Assembly: GCA_903861005.1 (NCBI GenBank)
Contig: CAIOSP010000125.1
Location: 1 to 49,573, forward strand
Source of the DNA: an uncultured Pseudomonadota bacterium
Lineage (GTDB): Bacteria > Myxococcota_A > UBA796 > GCA-2862545
Length of the DNA stretch: 49,573 bases
Reading direction: 5' to 3'
Shown here: positions 16,641-25,060 of the stretch, piece by piece
Layout of the letters: each line of letters begins with the position of its first letter
Position numbering within the stretch: the first letter of the stretch is position 1
Position numbers and translations under genes: made by a program
The notes under the pieces: model-generated
The model's input: the letters and a program-made list of their open reading frames with translations, nothing else
What the model was told of the DNA's origin: nothing
Databases searched by the model: none

Positions 16641-17723
16641 ATGTCCTCCACGCCGCTCGTGCTCGCCGTAGGAGCCGAACTCATCCTCGGTCCGGGCACG
16701 CTCGTCGTCCAGCACACCGGCGACGTCATGCTGGAGACCACGCTCGGCCGCCGGCTGGTGCGCTTGGAGAGCGGCGGTGACGTGACGCTTCGCGTGCCTC
16801 GCTCCACCGGCGTGATCGTCGCCAAAGGCAGGGTGAAGGTCGAGGCCGACACCGACGCGGACGAGCTGCGCGGCGACACCGTCGAGCTCGGCGCGGTCGA
16901 GGTGAACACGCGGGTCATCGTCGCCACCAAGCGCATCGTGATCCGCGCCGGCGCGCGCGTCTCGGCCGACATCCTGGTCGCACCTGAGATCTTGATCGAC
17001 CCGAACGCCCAGGGCCGCGTCAAGCTCATGGACTGCATGAACGAACGACAGCCCACCAAGGTTCGAGGCTGCCTCTCGCTCGCCGAGTACGAGTCCGACC
17101 ACGGCGGCGTCGCCGACTTCCTGGCCCGTCGCGGCGTGACACCGATCAACGCGCTCCCCGTCAGCGCCGAAGACACCGATCGCCTGGACGCCATCCAGTC
17201 CAAGCCCGTCGATCTCGCCCCGGCGCCGGTTGAGGTCGTCCCCGCCCCCGAGCCTGCCCGCGCCCGGCAGGCCGAGCCCGCCCCGCCGGTCTACACCCCG
17301 GAGCCAGCCGTGGCGCGCGCCCCCGCAGCGCCCCCGCCCGTGACTGGGCCCGCCCCCGTCCCGGTGGTCGTGGTGACGCAGCCAGAGCCTCCGCCCCGCA
17401 GGCCGGTGGCGCCCACGCTGGTCGCGGCCGAGTCAGGCGACGTGTTCGACGACGAGCCGGCGCCGCCCACCCGCGCGGCACCACAGGCCCGCCACCAGAC
17501 GCAGCTCCGCCGCGCCTGGAGCCGCATCGAGGAGTCCTACGGGAAGAACCCGCCCGCCGCGGTCCGGCGCCTGGGCGAGCTGGTCGCGCAGTCCCCCTCG
17601 GAGCTGACGGACCACCTCGACCTGCTTTGGCGCGACACGCTCCGCGAGCACATCGCCCGCGGAACCATGCCGCCCCGGCCTGTCATCCTGGCCTTCCACG
17701 CCCTCAAGGCGCTCGCCGCTTGA
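16641..17723 (+). CDS. Bactofilin-like beta-helical protein with Pro-rich linker and C-terminal helical domain
   Basis: This is 360 residues from ATG at 16641, with CGGAG 5 bases upstream. Residues about 5-135 are short alternating hydrophobic strands with glycines (LILGPGTLVVQHTGDVMLET, VIVAKGRVKVEAD, ELGAVEVNTRVIVATKRIVI, VSADILVAPEILID), the layout of polymer-forming bactofilins, although I cannot confirm the family. After a segment with KVRGCLSLAEYESDHG comes a long Pro/Ala linker (about 195-305). A helical C-terminus follows (about 310-360, RAWSRIEESYGKNPPAAVRRLG). It could be a cytoskeletal or scaffold protein. No signal peptide is seen. Confidence 0.55.
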   Translation: MSSTPLVLAVGAELILGPGTLVVQHTGDVMLETTLGRRLVRLESGGDVTLRVPRSTGVIVAKGRVKVEADTDADELRGDTVELGAVEVNTRVIVATKRIVIRAGARVSADILVAPEILIDPNAQGRVKLMDCMNERQPTKVRGCLSLAEYESDHGGVADFLARRGVTPINALPVSAEDTDRLDAIQSKPVDLAPAPVEVVPAPEPARARQAEPAPPVYTPEPAVARAPAAPPPVTGPAPVPVVVVTQPEPPPRRPVAPTLVAAESGDVFDDEPAPPTRAAPQARHQTQLRRAWSRIEESYGKNPPAAVRRLGELVAQSPSELTDHLDLLWRDTLREHIARGTMPPRPVILAFHALKALAA

Positions 17724-17831
17724 TCTTCCACGCGCCCGTCCGGCTCCGCGCGCGCCCAGGTCAGGCGCTTGTCCAGCCGGGTGCGGGCGGCCCAAGAGCA
17801 CGGTAGAGCCCGCAACCGGGAAAGGAACTGC

Positions 17832-19130
17832 ATGACCCTGCGACCCGTCGCGTGCCTCGCGTTGACGCTGCTGGCTGGCTGCAACCCCTACAGCTACTTC
17901 CGGTTGACCGGGTACCTGCAGGAAGGTTTCTCCAACAAGGCGGACATCCTCTTCGTCATCGACAACTCCCCGTCGATGGTGGACGAGGCGGACGCCCTCG
18001 CCGTGAACTTCGACAGCTTCATCGAGACGTTCACCGCTGAGCAGCCGCCCAGCAGCACCCCCACCCTGACGGACGACGCCGAGCGGTACATCCGCTACGT
18101 GAACGACCGCACGGGCAACGTCAACTACCAGCTCGGCATCACCACCACCGACGGGTACGACGACGCCGGCCGCCTGCAGGGTAAGCCCAAGGTGTTGGGC
18201 AAGACCGACAACAACGTCCGGCAGAAGTTCGACAACAACCTGCTGTGCAACGCCGCCTGCGTCACCAGCACGCCCACGGTCGACGTCACCTGCACCACCG
18301 GCTCGCCCGGCCCCCAGAACTGCGCGAACACCATCCAGGGTTCGGCGGAAGAGGGCATCGAGGCCGTGTACATGGCCATGTGCCGCGCGGTGGACAACCC
18401 GCCCGACGCCTGCTTCCAGCCCTGGTACTTCAACACGGAGTCCGGCAGCTACGAGGCCCGCCCCCCTGGCGACACCGGCGACACCGACGCGGGCACGGTC
18501 GAGGCCCAGGACTACTTCGCCGAGGGCGACCCGGCGGACAACTCGGGCTTCCTGCGCGAAGGCAGCGTGGTCATCCCCGTCGTCATCACCGACGAAGGCG
18601 ACCAGTCTCGTCGCATCGGCGGCCGCAGCGGCGACACCTTCCCGTACCCCGCGCTGTTCAGCGAGTTCGGGCACCGCATGAGCTGGGCGGTCATCGGCCC
18701 GAACGCCGACACCTGCAACACCGCCGGCGCCGCCGACTGGGGTGTGAACCGCTACAAGAAGATGGTGAACGACTCGAACGGCGTCTACATCGACATCGCC
18801 GAGCCGGACGGCCAGAACTGCAAGACCACCGACTTTGGCGACGCGCTCACCAAGATCGGCAACCTGCTCCGCGGCCTGGCCGACACCTTCCCGCTGCGCA
18901 CCACGCCGGTCGATGGCTCGATCGTCGTGCAGGTGAATGGCAAGATGGTGGCGGAAGCGCACTGCGAGTACGACGAGAGCCTCGCGTCGAACGTGTGCGA
19001 CGACGGCTGGGTCTACGACGCCGCCAGCAACACGGTCGTCCTCAAGGGCGACGCCGTCCCCGAATTCAACGCCGACGTTCGCGTGTGGTACCTGCCGGCC
19101 TCCGGCGTCCCGCGCACGCTCCCCTTCTGA
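17832..19130 (+). CDS. von Willebrand factor A domain lipoprotein
   Basis: This is 432 residues from ATG at 17832, preceded by AAAGGAA. The signal MTLRPVACLALTLLAGC has a lipobox with Cys17. The VWA domain begins ADILFVIDNSPSM, with metal-ion-dependent adhesion residues Asp44, Ser46 and Ser48; a later ITDEGDQS segment carries further acidic MIDAS-type residues. Several cysteine pairs (NNLLCNAACV, VTCTTGSPGPQNCA) suggest disulfides and an extracellular location. VWA lipoproteins of Myxococcota include the gliding adhesin CglB, but I cannot claim orthology. It is followed closely by an outer-membrane barrel and a periplasmic TPR protein. Confidence 0.85.
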   Translation: MTLRPVACLALTLLAGCNPYSYFRLTGYLQEGFSNKADILFVIDNSPSMVDEADALAVNFDSFIETFTAEQPPSSTPTLTDDAERYIRYVNDRTGNVNYQLGITTTDGYDDAGRLQGKPKVLGKTDNNVRQKFDNNLLCNAACVTSTPTVDVTCTTGSPGPQNCANTIQGSAEEGIEAVYMAMCRAVDNPPDACFQPWYFNTESGSYEARPPGDTGDTDAGTVEAQDYFAEGDPADNSGFLREGSVVIPVVITDEGDQSRRIGGRSGDTFPYPALFSEFGHRMSWAVIGPNADTCNTAGAADWGVNRYKKMVNDSNGVYIDIAEPDGQNCKTTDFGDALTKIGNLLRGLADTFPLRTTPVDGSIVVQVNGKMVAEAHCEYDESLASNVCDDGWVYDAASNTVVLKGDAVPEFNADVRVWYLPASGVPRTLPF

Positions 19131-19147
19131 CCTCACGAGGATCGGCC

Positions 19148-19840
19148 ATGCGCTCTGTTGCCAAGTTCACCCCCGCGCTCGCCGCCGCGGTCCTGCTGTT
19201 CACGTCCTCCCTCGCGTTCGCGCAGGAGACGGTGGACGTCGGCGTGCTCAAGAACCGCGACATCTCCGTCGTGCAGAACGTGCTGTACCCCAAGGCCGGT
19301 CGCCTCGAGATCGGCGGCCACGTCGGCTGGATGGCGTTTGACCCGCTGGTCACCGCGCCCAACTTCCAGCTGTCGATCGACAAGCACTTCAGCAACCACC
19401 TTGGCTTCAGCACGCTCATCGGCGGCGGCTACGGGTTCAAGTCGCTCAAGTACGCGCAGCTCGAGGGCCCGGCCTACGGCGTCGCGCCCTACGCCTACGG
19501 CTACCTGGCCAGCGCGCTGTTCGGCGTCGAGTGGGCGCCCATCTACGGCAAGATGACGTTTGGCGGCGCCAAGGTCGTGCACTCAGACGTGTACGGCGCG
19601 CTGCGCGGCGGCGCGACGTTGGAGCGCTCCATCATCCCCGGCGGCGGCATCACGGCGGCGCCCACGGTGTCGTTGGCCGTAGGCACCCGCTTCTGGGTCA
19701 AGGAGAACCTGACGGTCCGCCTGGAGCTGCGCGACGACCTCATGGTCGAGTACCGCAAGCTCACGTCCAACTGGAACTTCAAGCAGAACGCGGGCGTCAC
19801 GCTCGGCGTGACCTGGTTCGCGCCGCGGAGCAGCCGATGA
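19148..19840 (+). CDS. Outer-membrane beta-barrel protein (OMP_myx_plus type)
   Basis: This is 230 residues. The signal peptide is about 1-25 (ends SLAFAQ). After cleavage it reads VDVGVLKNRDISVVQNVLYPKAGRLEIGGHVGWMAFDPLV, the N-terminal pattern of the myxobacterial outer-membrane barrel family, and continues as amphipathic strands (HLGFSTLIGGGYGFKSLK, YGYLASALFGVEWAP, VRLELRDDLMVEYRKL) to a terminal GVTLGVTWF strand. Family members in Myxococcus include barrels of the gliding machinery. It lies 17 bases after the VWA lipoprotein gene and overlaps the TPR gene (ATGA), implying a shared complex. Confidence 0.8.
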   Translation: MRSVAKFTPALAAAVLLFTSSLAFAQETVDVGVLKNRDISVVQNVLYPKAGRLEIGGHVGWMAFDPLVTAPNFQLSIDKHFSNHLGFSTLIGGGYGFKSLKYAQLEGPAYGVAPYAYGYLASALFGVEWAPIYGKMTFGGAKVVHSDVYGALRGGATLERSIIPGGGITAAPTVSLAVGTRFWVKENLTVRLELRDDLMVEYRKLTSNWNFKQNAGVTLGVTWFAPRSSR

Positions 19841-21387
19841 ACCCGCTCGCGACCGGCCGCGCGCGCCCCGCGCACGCCCTGGCGCTCGCGGCGCTCCTGC
19901 TGGCGTCGCCCGCCTGGGCCGCCAAGCCCGCCGCCACGCCGCCGCCTGCGCCCGCCGCACCTGCGCGCGTAGACACCACCGCGTGGTCCGACATCGACGC
20001 GCGCCTGGCCTCCAACGACTGGAAGGGCTCGGCCGAAGCCGCCGACGCCCTGATCTCGGGCAGCAAGCCCGCCCTCCACGCCGGCGCCTGGGCTCGCTTG
20101 GGCCGCGCGCTGCAGCTCGGCGGCTTTGACTACGCGGCGCTCACCGCCTACCGAGAGTCCGCCCGCTTGGACCCCAAGGCCGCCGCCGAGTTCTACGGCT
20201 TCGCCCTGGATCTCGCGGAGTCGCTGACCGAGGACGCCTGGCTGGGTCCGGTGGTCGGCGCCGACTTTGGCGTGCCCATGGACGACGCCACGCGCAGCCG
20301 CGTCGCGCTCGCCGCCGCCAAGGGTGAGTTCGCCCGCGGAAGCTGGGTGCAGACCACGTCGCTGCTCCCGCTGGTGTCGGCCGCCAGCCCCAAGCACCTC
20401 GACGCCGAGGTCCTGCGCGGCGTCGCGCTCGCCCAGAACGGCAAGTACGAGGACGCGCTCATCCCGCTCCTGACGTCCTACGAGGACGCCCGCCGCAGCA
20501 AGCGCGACCCGCACTACGTGAACACGCTCGCGCTCAACATCGCGCGCACCTTCTTCGCCGCGGGCAACTTCGCGCAGGCCATGGCCTACTACGACCAGGT
20601 CAGCCGCGACGATCCGTCCTGGCCCGAGGCCTTCTTCGAGCGCGCCTGGGCGCACTTCCGCATCGACGACATGGACGGCACCATCGCGCTGCTCATGACG
20701 CACGGGTCGCCGTTCTTCGCGAACGACTACTTCCCCGAGGCGGACCTGCTGCGCGCGCAGGCCTTCTTCCTGCTGTGCTACTTCCCGGAAGCCAAGAAGT
20801 CGATCGACTCGTTCCAGGCGCACTACACGCCGGTCCGCGACGCGCTGCGCGCCACGTTGGGCACGCTCGACGTCGCCTCCGCGCTGGCCGACGCCCGCGC
20901 CGCCGCCAAGGGCCAGGCCACCAAGCTGCCCGGCCCGCTCATGGCCCGCTACACCACCGACGACCGCCTGGCCGACACGCTCAAGGCGCTCGACCGCGCC
21001 GACGGTGAGATCGCCCGCCTGTCGGGCGGCGGCTGGGCCGACCGCGCCAAGGGCCTGCTCCAGGAGCGCCGCGACGCCCGCGCCAAGGCCGAGGGCCAGC
21101 GCGTCCTCGACATGGCGACCGACGCCCGCGACCAGCTCACCGAGATGCTCTCGGACATCGAGCTGACCCGCGTCGACCTGCTGACCTACCAGTCCGACCT
21201 CTACACGCAGGCCATCGGCACCGGCACCACGCAGATCCTGGAAGACCCGAGCGGCCGCCTGCGCGCCCTGCACAAGAAGGGCAAGGAAGTCTGGCCGTTT
21301 GAAGGCGAGTATTGGCTCGACGAGGTGGGCTACTACCACATCGACGCCGGCTCGGCGTGCCCCACCAAGCTTCAGCGCGGGCAATGA
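19837..21387 (+). CDS. Periplasmic TPR protein, GltC-like
   Basis: This is 516 residues from ATG at 19837, overlapping the barrel stop. The signal peptide (about 1-28, ALAALLLASPAWAAK) exports it. Residues about 45-330 hold TPR-like pairs (WARLGRALQLGGFDYAALTA, ARTFFAAGNFAQAMAYYDQV, FERAWAHFRIDDMDGTIALL). They are followed by long helices with charged, probably coiled-coil character (about 370-460). The C-terminus contains WPFEGEYWLDEVGYYHI and one Cys. Its place after a VWA lipoprotein and a myxobacterial barrel recalls the GltA/B/C outer-membrane platform of gliding motility; that comparison is inference from architecture. Confidence 0.75.
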   Translation: MNPLATGRARPAHALALAALLLASPAWAAKPAATPPPAPAAPARVDTTAWSDIDARLASNDWKGSAEAADALISGSKPALHAGAWARLGRALQLGGFDYAALTAYRESARLDPKAAAEFYGFALDLAESLTEDAWLGPVVGADFGVPMDDATRSRVALAAAKGEFARGSWVQTTSLLPLVSAASPKHLDAEVLRGVALAQNGKYEDALIPLLTSYEDARRSKRDPHYVNTLALNIARTFFAAGNFAQAMAYYDQVSRDDPSWPEAFFERAWAHFRIDDMDGTIALLMTHGSPFFANDYFPEADLLRAQAFFLLCYFPEAKKSIDSFQAHYTPVRDALRATLGTLDVASALADARAAAKGQATKLPGPLMARYTTDDRLADTLKALDRADGEIARLSGGGWADRAKGLLQERRDARAKAEGQRVLDMATDARDQLTEMLSDIELTRVDLLTYQSDLYTQAIGTGTTQILEDPSGRLRALHKKGKEVWPFEGEYWLDEVGYYHIDAGSACPTKLQRGQ

Positions 21388-23894
21388 CGCGGATCCACCC
21401 GGTGCGGGTCCGCCTCGGCGAGACCGGGCCGCACGTCGTCAGCGCACGCATCCCCGGTGAGGCCGCCGCCGTCTTCGTCCGCCTGTCCGCGGGTGCTGCC
21501 GACGAGCACGACCTGGAGCACGGGCTCGCACACTTCCTCGAGCACATGCTGTTCAAGGGCACCACCACGCGCGGCCTGGGCGAGTCCGCCCGCGCGATCG
21601 AGTGCCTGGGCGGCGACCTCAACGCCTGGACCAGCCACGACGAGCTGGTCGTGCACGCCACCGTCGCCGGCAACGCCTGGCGCGAGACGCTCGACGTGAT
21701 CGTCGACATGATCCGCCGCCCGATCGTCGACCTAGACGAGGTCGTACGCGAGCGGCTGGTGGTGCAGGAGGAGATCGCCTCCTACGACGACGAGCCCGAC
21801 GAGTCGCTGTCGGACGCCGTGCAGGCTGGCCTGTGGGGCGCGCACCCGTACGGTCGCGTGGTGATCGGCACGCACGACGGCGTCGGCGCGTTCACCGAGT
21901 CGGACGTCCGCCGCTTCCACGACCGCGAGTTCGGGTCGGATCGCGCGACGTTCATCGTGGTCGCCGATGCGGAGCCTGAAGAGGTCGTGCACGCGGTCAC
22001 GCTGGCGATCGAGGGCTGGCTCCCGGTCGGCGCGCGCCGCACGCCGCCCCGCTCATCCGCGCTCGATCGCCTGGATCTGGTACGCCCCAAGGGCACGTTC
22101 GACGACCGCATCGTCGAGATCGCCTGGCCGCTGCCGCCCCCCGATCACGCCGACCACGCGCCCCTCGCCGTGCTCGCCTCCATCCTGGGCTCCACCTGCG
22201 GCGACCGCATCACCGAGCGCCTGGACGAGGAGCCCAAGGCCGGCTTCGACGGCTGGGCCGACGCCTGGACCGGCCTGTTCGGGTCGAGCTTCAACCTGGG
22301 CCTTCGCCCCCTCCCCGGTCATACCGAGGACGCGATCCGCCGCGTGCGCGCCCTGCTCGACGAGTTCCGCGCATCCTGCCGCGGTCGCCTCGTCGTCCGC
22401 GCCCGCGAGACCATGCTCGCCGACCTCCAGTTCGCCGAACAAACCGTCGACGGCATCGGCGAGCTCTTGCTGCAGCAGGAGTCGATCCACGGCGACGCCA
22501 CCACGCTCGAACGCTGGCGTCAGGCGCTCGCCGCCGTGCAGTCCGACGACGTGTCGCGCGCCGCCCGCGCCTGGCTCGATCCGGATCGCGCCGTCCTGGG
22601 CGTGCTCGACGCCGACCTCTCCGACGATCGCGTGCGCGCCGCGTGGGGCGCCACCAAGGCCCGCCACAGTGCGCGCCGTGAGCGCGTCGAGACCATGATC
22701 GGCGGCACCCCGGTCATCATCCAGCAGGTGAACGTGCCGGTGGCGGCGGTGCGCATCGTCGCCCGCGGCGGCGCGCTCTCGCTCACCGACCAGCAGGCCG
22801 GCCTGGGCGCCGCGTGGGCGGGCACCGTGCATCGTGGCGCCGGCCCCTATGACGGCGAGGCGCTGCACGACGCGCTCGACGACCTGGCGTGCGAGCTGAC
22901 CCCCACCGACGGTTTGGAGTCCTGGTCACTCACCGCCACCGCGCCGTCGTCCAACGTGCTCGATCTGGCCGAGCTGCTCGGCGAGGTCGTGCTCGACGCC
23001 CACCTGTCCGAGGACGAGTGGGGCCTGGTCCGCGAGGAGCTGCTCGAGGGCGTCCGGACCCGCTTCGACCGCCCACGTCAGTTGGTCGCCGAGCGCGCGG
23101 CGGCGCTGCGCTTCCCGGGCCACCCCTGGCGCCTGCCGGGCGGCGGCACCGAGGCCAGCCTGACGCGCCTGCACGCGCGGTCGCTGTCCAAGGCGCACGA
23201 CGCGCACTTCTCTCAGGGCCGTGGCGTGGTCGTGGTGTGCGGCGGCGTGGATCCGGACGAGGCGCTCGCCAGCCTGGAGTGGCTGGCCGACATGCCCAAG
23301 GCGCCCAAGGCCGTGGCGCCCCCGGCGTGGCCCAAGCTGGTGCCCGGTGTGCACGAGGTCGCCGCCGGCACGCACCAAGCGATCGTCTCGCTGCTGGGCG
23401 ACGGCGTCCCGCTCGCGTCGGTCGATCGCCGCGGCCTGGAGCTGGCCGAGGCCGTGCTGGAAGGCCAAAGCGGCCGCCTGTTCCTTGAGCTGCGCGAGCG
23501 CATGGGCCTTGCCTACGAGCTGTGGGCGGCGTCCGAGGAGCGCAGCGGCGGCGGCCTGTTCCAGGTGGGCTTGGCGTGTGATCCGTCGCGCACCGACGAG
23601 GCGAGCGAGGCGCTGCGGGCCTGCGTGGCGTCGCTGCTCACCCACCCGCCCGACGAGGCCGAGCTGTCCCGGGCGCGCGCGATGCTCATCGGCCGCGAGA
23701 CGCTCCGCCAGCAGCGAGTCGAGTCGAGCGCCGCGCGCCTCGCCTTCACCGCGCTCTACGGGCTGGACCTGTCGCTCGCCGCCTACCGTCGCCGCCTGGA
23801 GGCGACCGGCGTGACCGAGGTGACAGGCGAGGTCACCCGCCTTCTCGCCGCGGGCTGGATCGAGGTGCGCTCGGTGCCGCGCGAGCCGCGATGA
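21384..23894 (+). CDS. M16-family zinc metalloprotease (double-domain)
   Basis: This is 836 residues from ATG at 21384 overlapping the TPR stop. The N-terminal M16 unit has the inverted zinc motif HFLEH (His50, Glu53, His54) and the distal glutamate in VVQEEIASYDDEPDE (about Glu130). The second half repeats the M16 fold from about residue 435 (GGTPVIIQQVNVPVAAVRIV) without HxxEH, as in pitrilysin-type proteins whose second half is structural. No signal peptide is seen, so the enzyme looks cytoplasmic despite its surface-protein neighbours. It could process a peptide linked to the preceding module or be a general peptidase. Its stop overlaps hemW. Confidence 0.9.
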   Translation: MTRIHPVRVRLGETGPHVVSARIPGEAAAVFVRLSAGAADEHDLEHGLAHFLEHMLFKGTTTRGLGESARAIECLGGDLNAWTSHDELVVHATVAGNAWRETLDVIVDMIRRPIVDLDEVVRERLVVQEEIASYDDEPDESLSDAVQAGLWGAHPYGRVVIGTHDGVGAFTESDVRRFHDREFGSDRATFIVVADAEPEEVVHAVTLAIEGWLPVGARRTPPRSSALDRLDLVRPKGTFDDRIVEIAWPLPPPDHADHAPLAVLASILGSTCGDRITERLDEEPKAGFDGWADAWTGLFGSSFNLGLRPLPGHTEDAIRRVRALLDEFRASCRGRLVVRARETMLADLQFAEQTVDGIGELLLQQESIHGDATTLERWRQALAAVQSDDVSRAARAWLDPDRAVLGVLDADLSDDRVRAAWGATKARHSARRERVETMIGGTPVIIQQVNVPVAAVRIVARGGALSLTDQQAGLGAAWAGTVHRGAGPYDGEALHDALDDLACELTPTDGLESWSLTATAPSSNVLDLAELLGEVVLDAHLSEDEWGLVREELLEGVRTRFDRPRQLVAERAAALRFPGHPWRLPGGGTEASLTRLHARSLSKAHDAHFSQGRGVVVVCGGVDPDEALASLEWLADMPKAPKAVAPPAWPKLVPGVHEVAAGTHQAIVSLLGDGVPLASVDRRGLELAEAVLEGQSGRLFLELRERMGLAYELWAASEERSGGGLFQVGLACDPSRTDEASEALRACVASLLTHPPDEAELSRARAMLIGRETLRQQRVESSAARLAFTALYGLDLSLAAYRRRLEATGVTEVTGEVTRLLAAGWIEVRSVPREPR

Positions 23895-25030
23895 CCGCCT
23901 GGGGCACCTACGTCCACGTCCCCTTCTGCCGGATCCGCTGTCCGTACTGCGCGTTTCACGTCGACCCGGACCACATGGCCGACCACGCGGGCTTCGTCGA
24001 CGCGGTGATCGCTGAGCACACGCGCCGACGCGCCGACTTCCCAGGCGCGCCGATCACCGTCTACCTGGGCGGCGGCACGCCCTCGCGACTGCCGGTGCCG
24101 CAGCTGACCCGCCTGCTCGACGGGCTGGGCGCGCGGGACGCCGGCGAGATCACGATGGAGGCGAACCCCGAGGATGTCAGCCCCGCCTGGATCGCCGCCG
24201 TGATGTCCGCAGGCGTGAACCGGGTCAGCCTGGGCGTGCAGACCCTGTCGCCACGCCACGCCCGTACGCTCGGCCGCGCCCGCACGCCGGTCGACGCGCG
24301 CGCCGCGGTGGCCGCGCTGCGTGAGGCGCAGATGCCCACCTGGTCGGTCGACCTGATGTTCGGCCTGCACGATCAAACCCTCGACGAGCTGTACGCCGAC
24401 ATCGACGCCATCCTCGCGCTCGACCCACCGCATATCAGCCTCTACGGCCTGACGATCGAGGACGGCACCGGGTACGCGCGCGCCCACGAGCGCGGCCGCC
24501 TCGCCCCCGCCGACGACGACCGCTGGCACGCGATGTACGGCGCGCTGGTGTCGCGACTGAAGGCCGCCGGACTACACCGCTACGAGGTGTCGAACTTCGC
24601 GCGGGAGGGCCAGCGCAGCGTGCACAACGCAGGCTACTGGCACGCGCGCCCCTACCTGGGCCTGGGCCCGTCCGCGCACGGGCTGGCGCCGGACGGCACG
24701 CGCTGGGCGAACGTGTCGGACACGGCCGGGTGGCAGCAAGATCCCGTCGGTACCGCGACCGTCGAGCATCCCGACCGCGAGGACGTCGCCGTCGAACGCC
24801 TGCTCTCCGGGATGCGCACCGTTGAGGGTGTGTCGGTGGCGGCGCTGACGGCAGACACCGGCCTGCGCCCCGACGCGCCGACGCGCGCGCGGCTCGTCGC
24901 GGGCGGCTTGCTGGTCGACGACGACATAGGCATACGCCTGACCGACGACGGGTTCTACGTCGCAGACGCGGTCGTGCGCGCCCTCGTGCACGCCTTGCAG
25001 CCGGTGGACCCGGTCGCCTTGACCCGGTAA
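23891..25030 (+). CDS. hemW: Radical-SAM HemW-type protein (coproporphyrinogen oxidase-like)
   Basis: This is 379 residues. The N-terminus YVHVPFCRIRCPYCAF has the CX3CX2C cluster ligands Cys13, Cys17 and Cys20, followed by VYLGGGTPSRLP, ITMEANPEDV and VNRVSLGVQTLS, all hallmarks of the HemN/HemW family. ISLYGLTIEDGTGYAR and HRYEVSNFAREG follow, with the C-terminal HemN domain (VAVERLLSGMRTVEGVSV). HemW proteins bind haem and act in haem insertion; true HemN has an extra N-terminal extension, lacking here. It overlaps the M16 gene by 4 bases. The downstream dnaJ starts 30 bases later. Confidence 0.92.
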   Translation: MTAWGTYVHVPFCRIRCPYCAFHVDPDHMADHAGFVDAVIAEHTRRRADFPGAPITVYLGGGTPSRLPVPQLTRLLDGLGARDAGEITMEANPEDVSPAWIAAVMSAGVNRVSLGVQTLSPRHARTLGRARTPVDARAAVAALREAQMPTWSVDLMFGLHDQTLDELYADIDAILALDPPHISLYGLTIEDGTGYARAHERGRLAPADDDRWHAMYGALVSRLKAAGLHRYEVSNFAREGQRSVHNAGYWHARPYLGLGPSAHGLAPDGTRWANVSDTAGWQQDPVGTATVEHPDREDVAVERLLSGMRTVEGVSVAALTADTGLRPDAPTRARLVAGGLLVDDDIGIRLTDDGFYVADAVVRALVHALQPVDPVALTR

Positions 25031-25060
25031 GACAGCGCACCAGACCAGCCAGGGACGGAA

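Noticed and set aside
16029-17102. Upstream extension of the shikimate kinase frame to 17102
   Set aside because: The extension covers the YbjN-like and bactofilin-like genes on the other strand; TTG at 16028 with GGAGG gives the family length.
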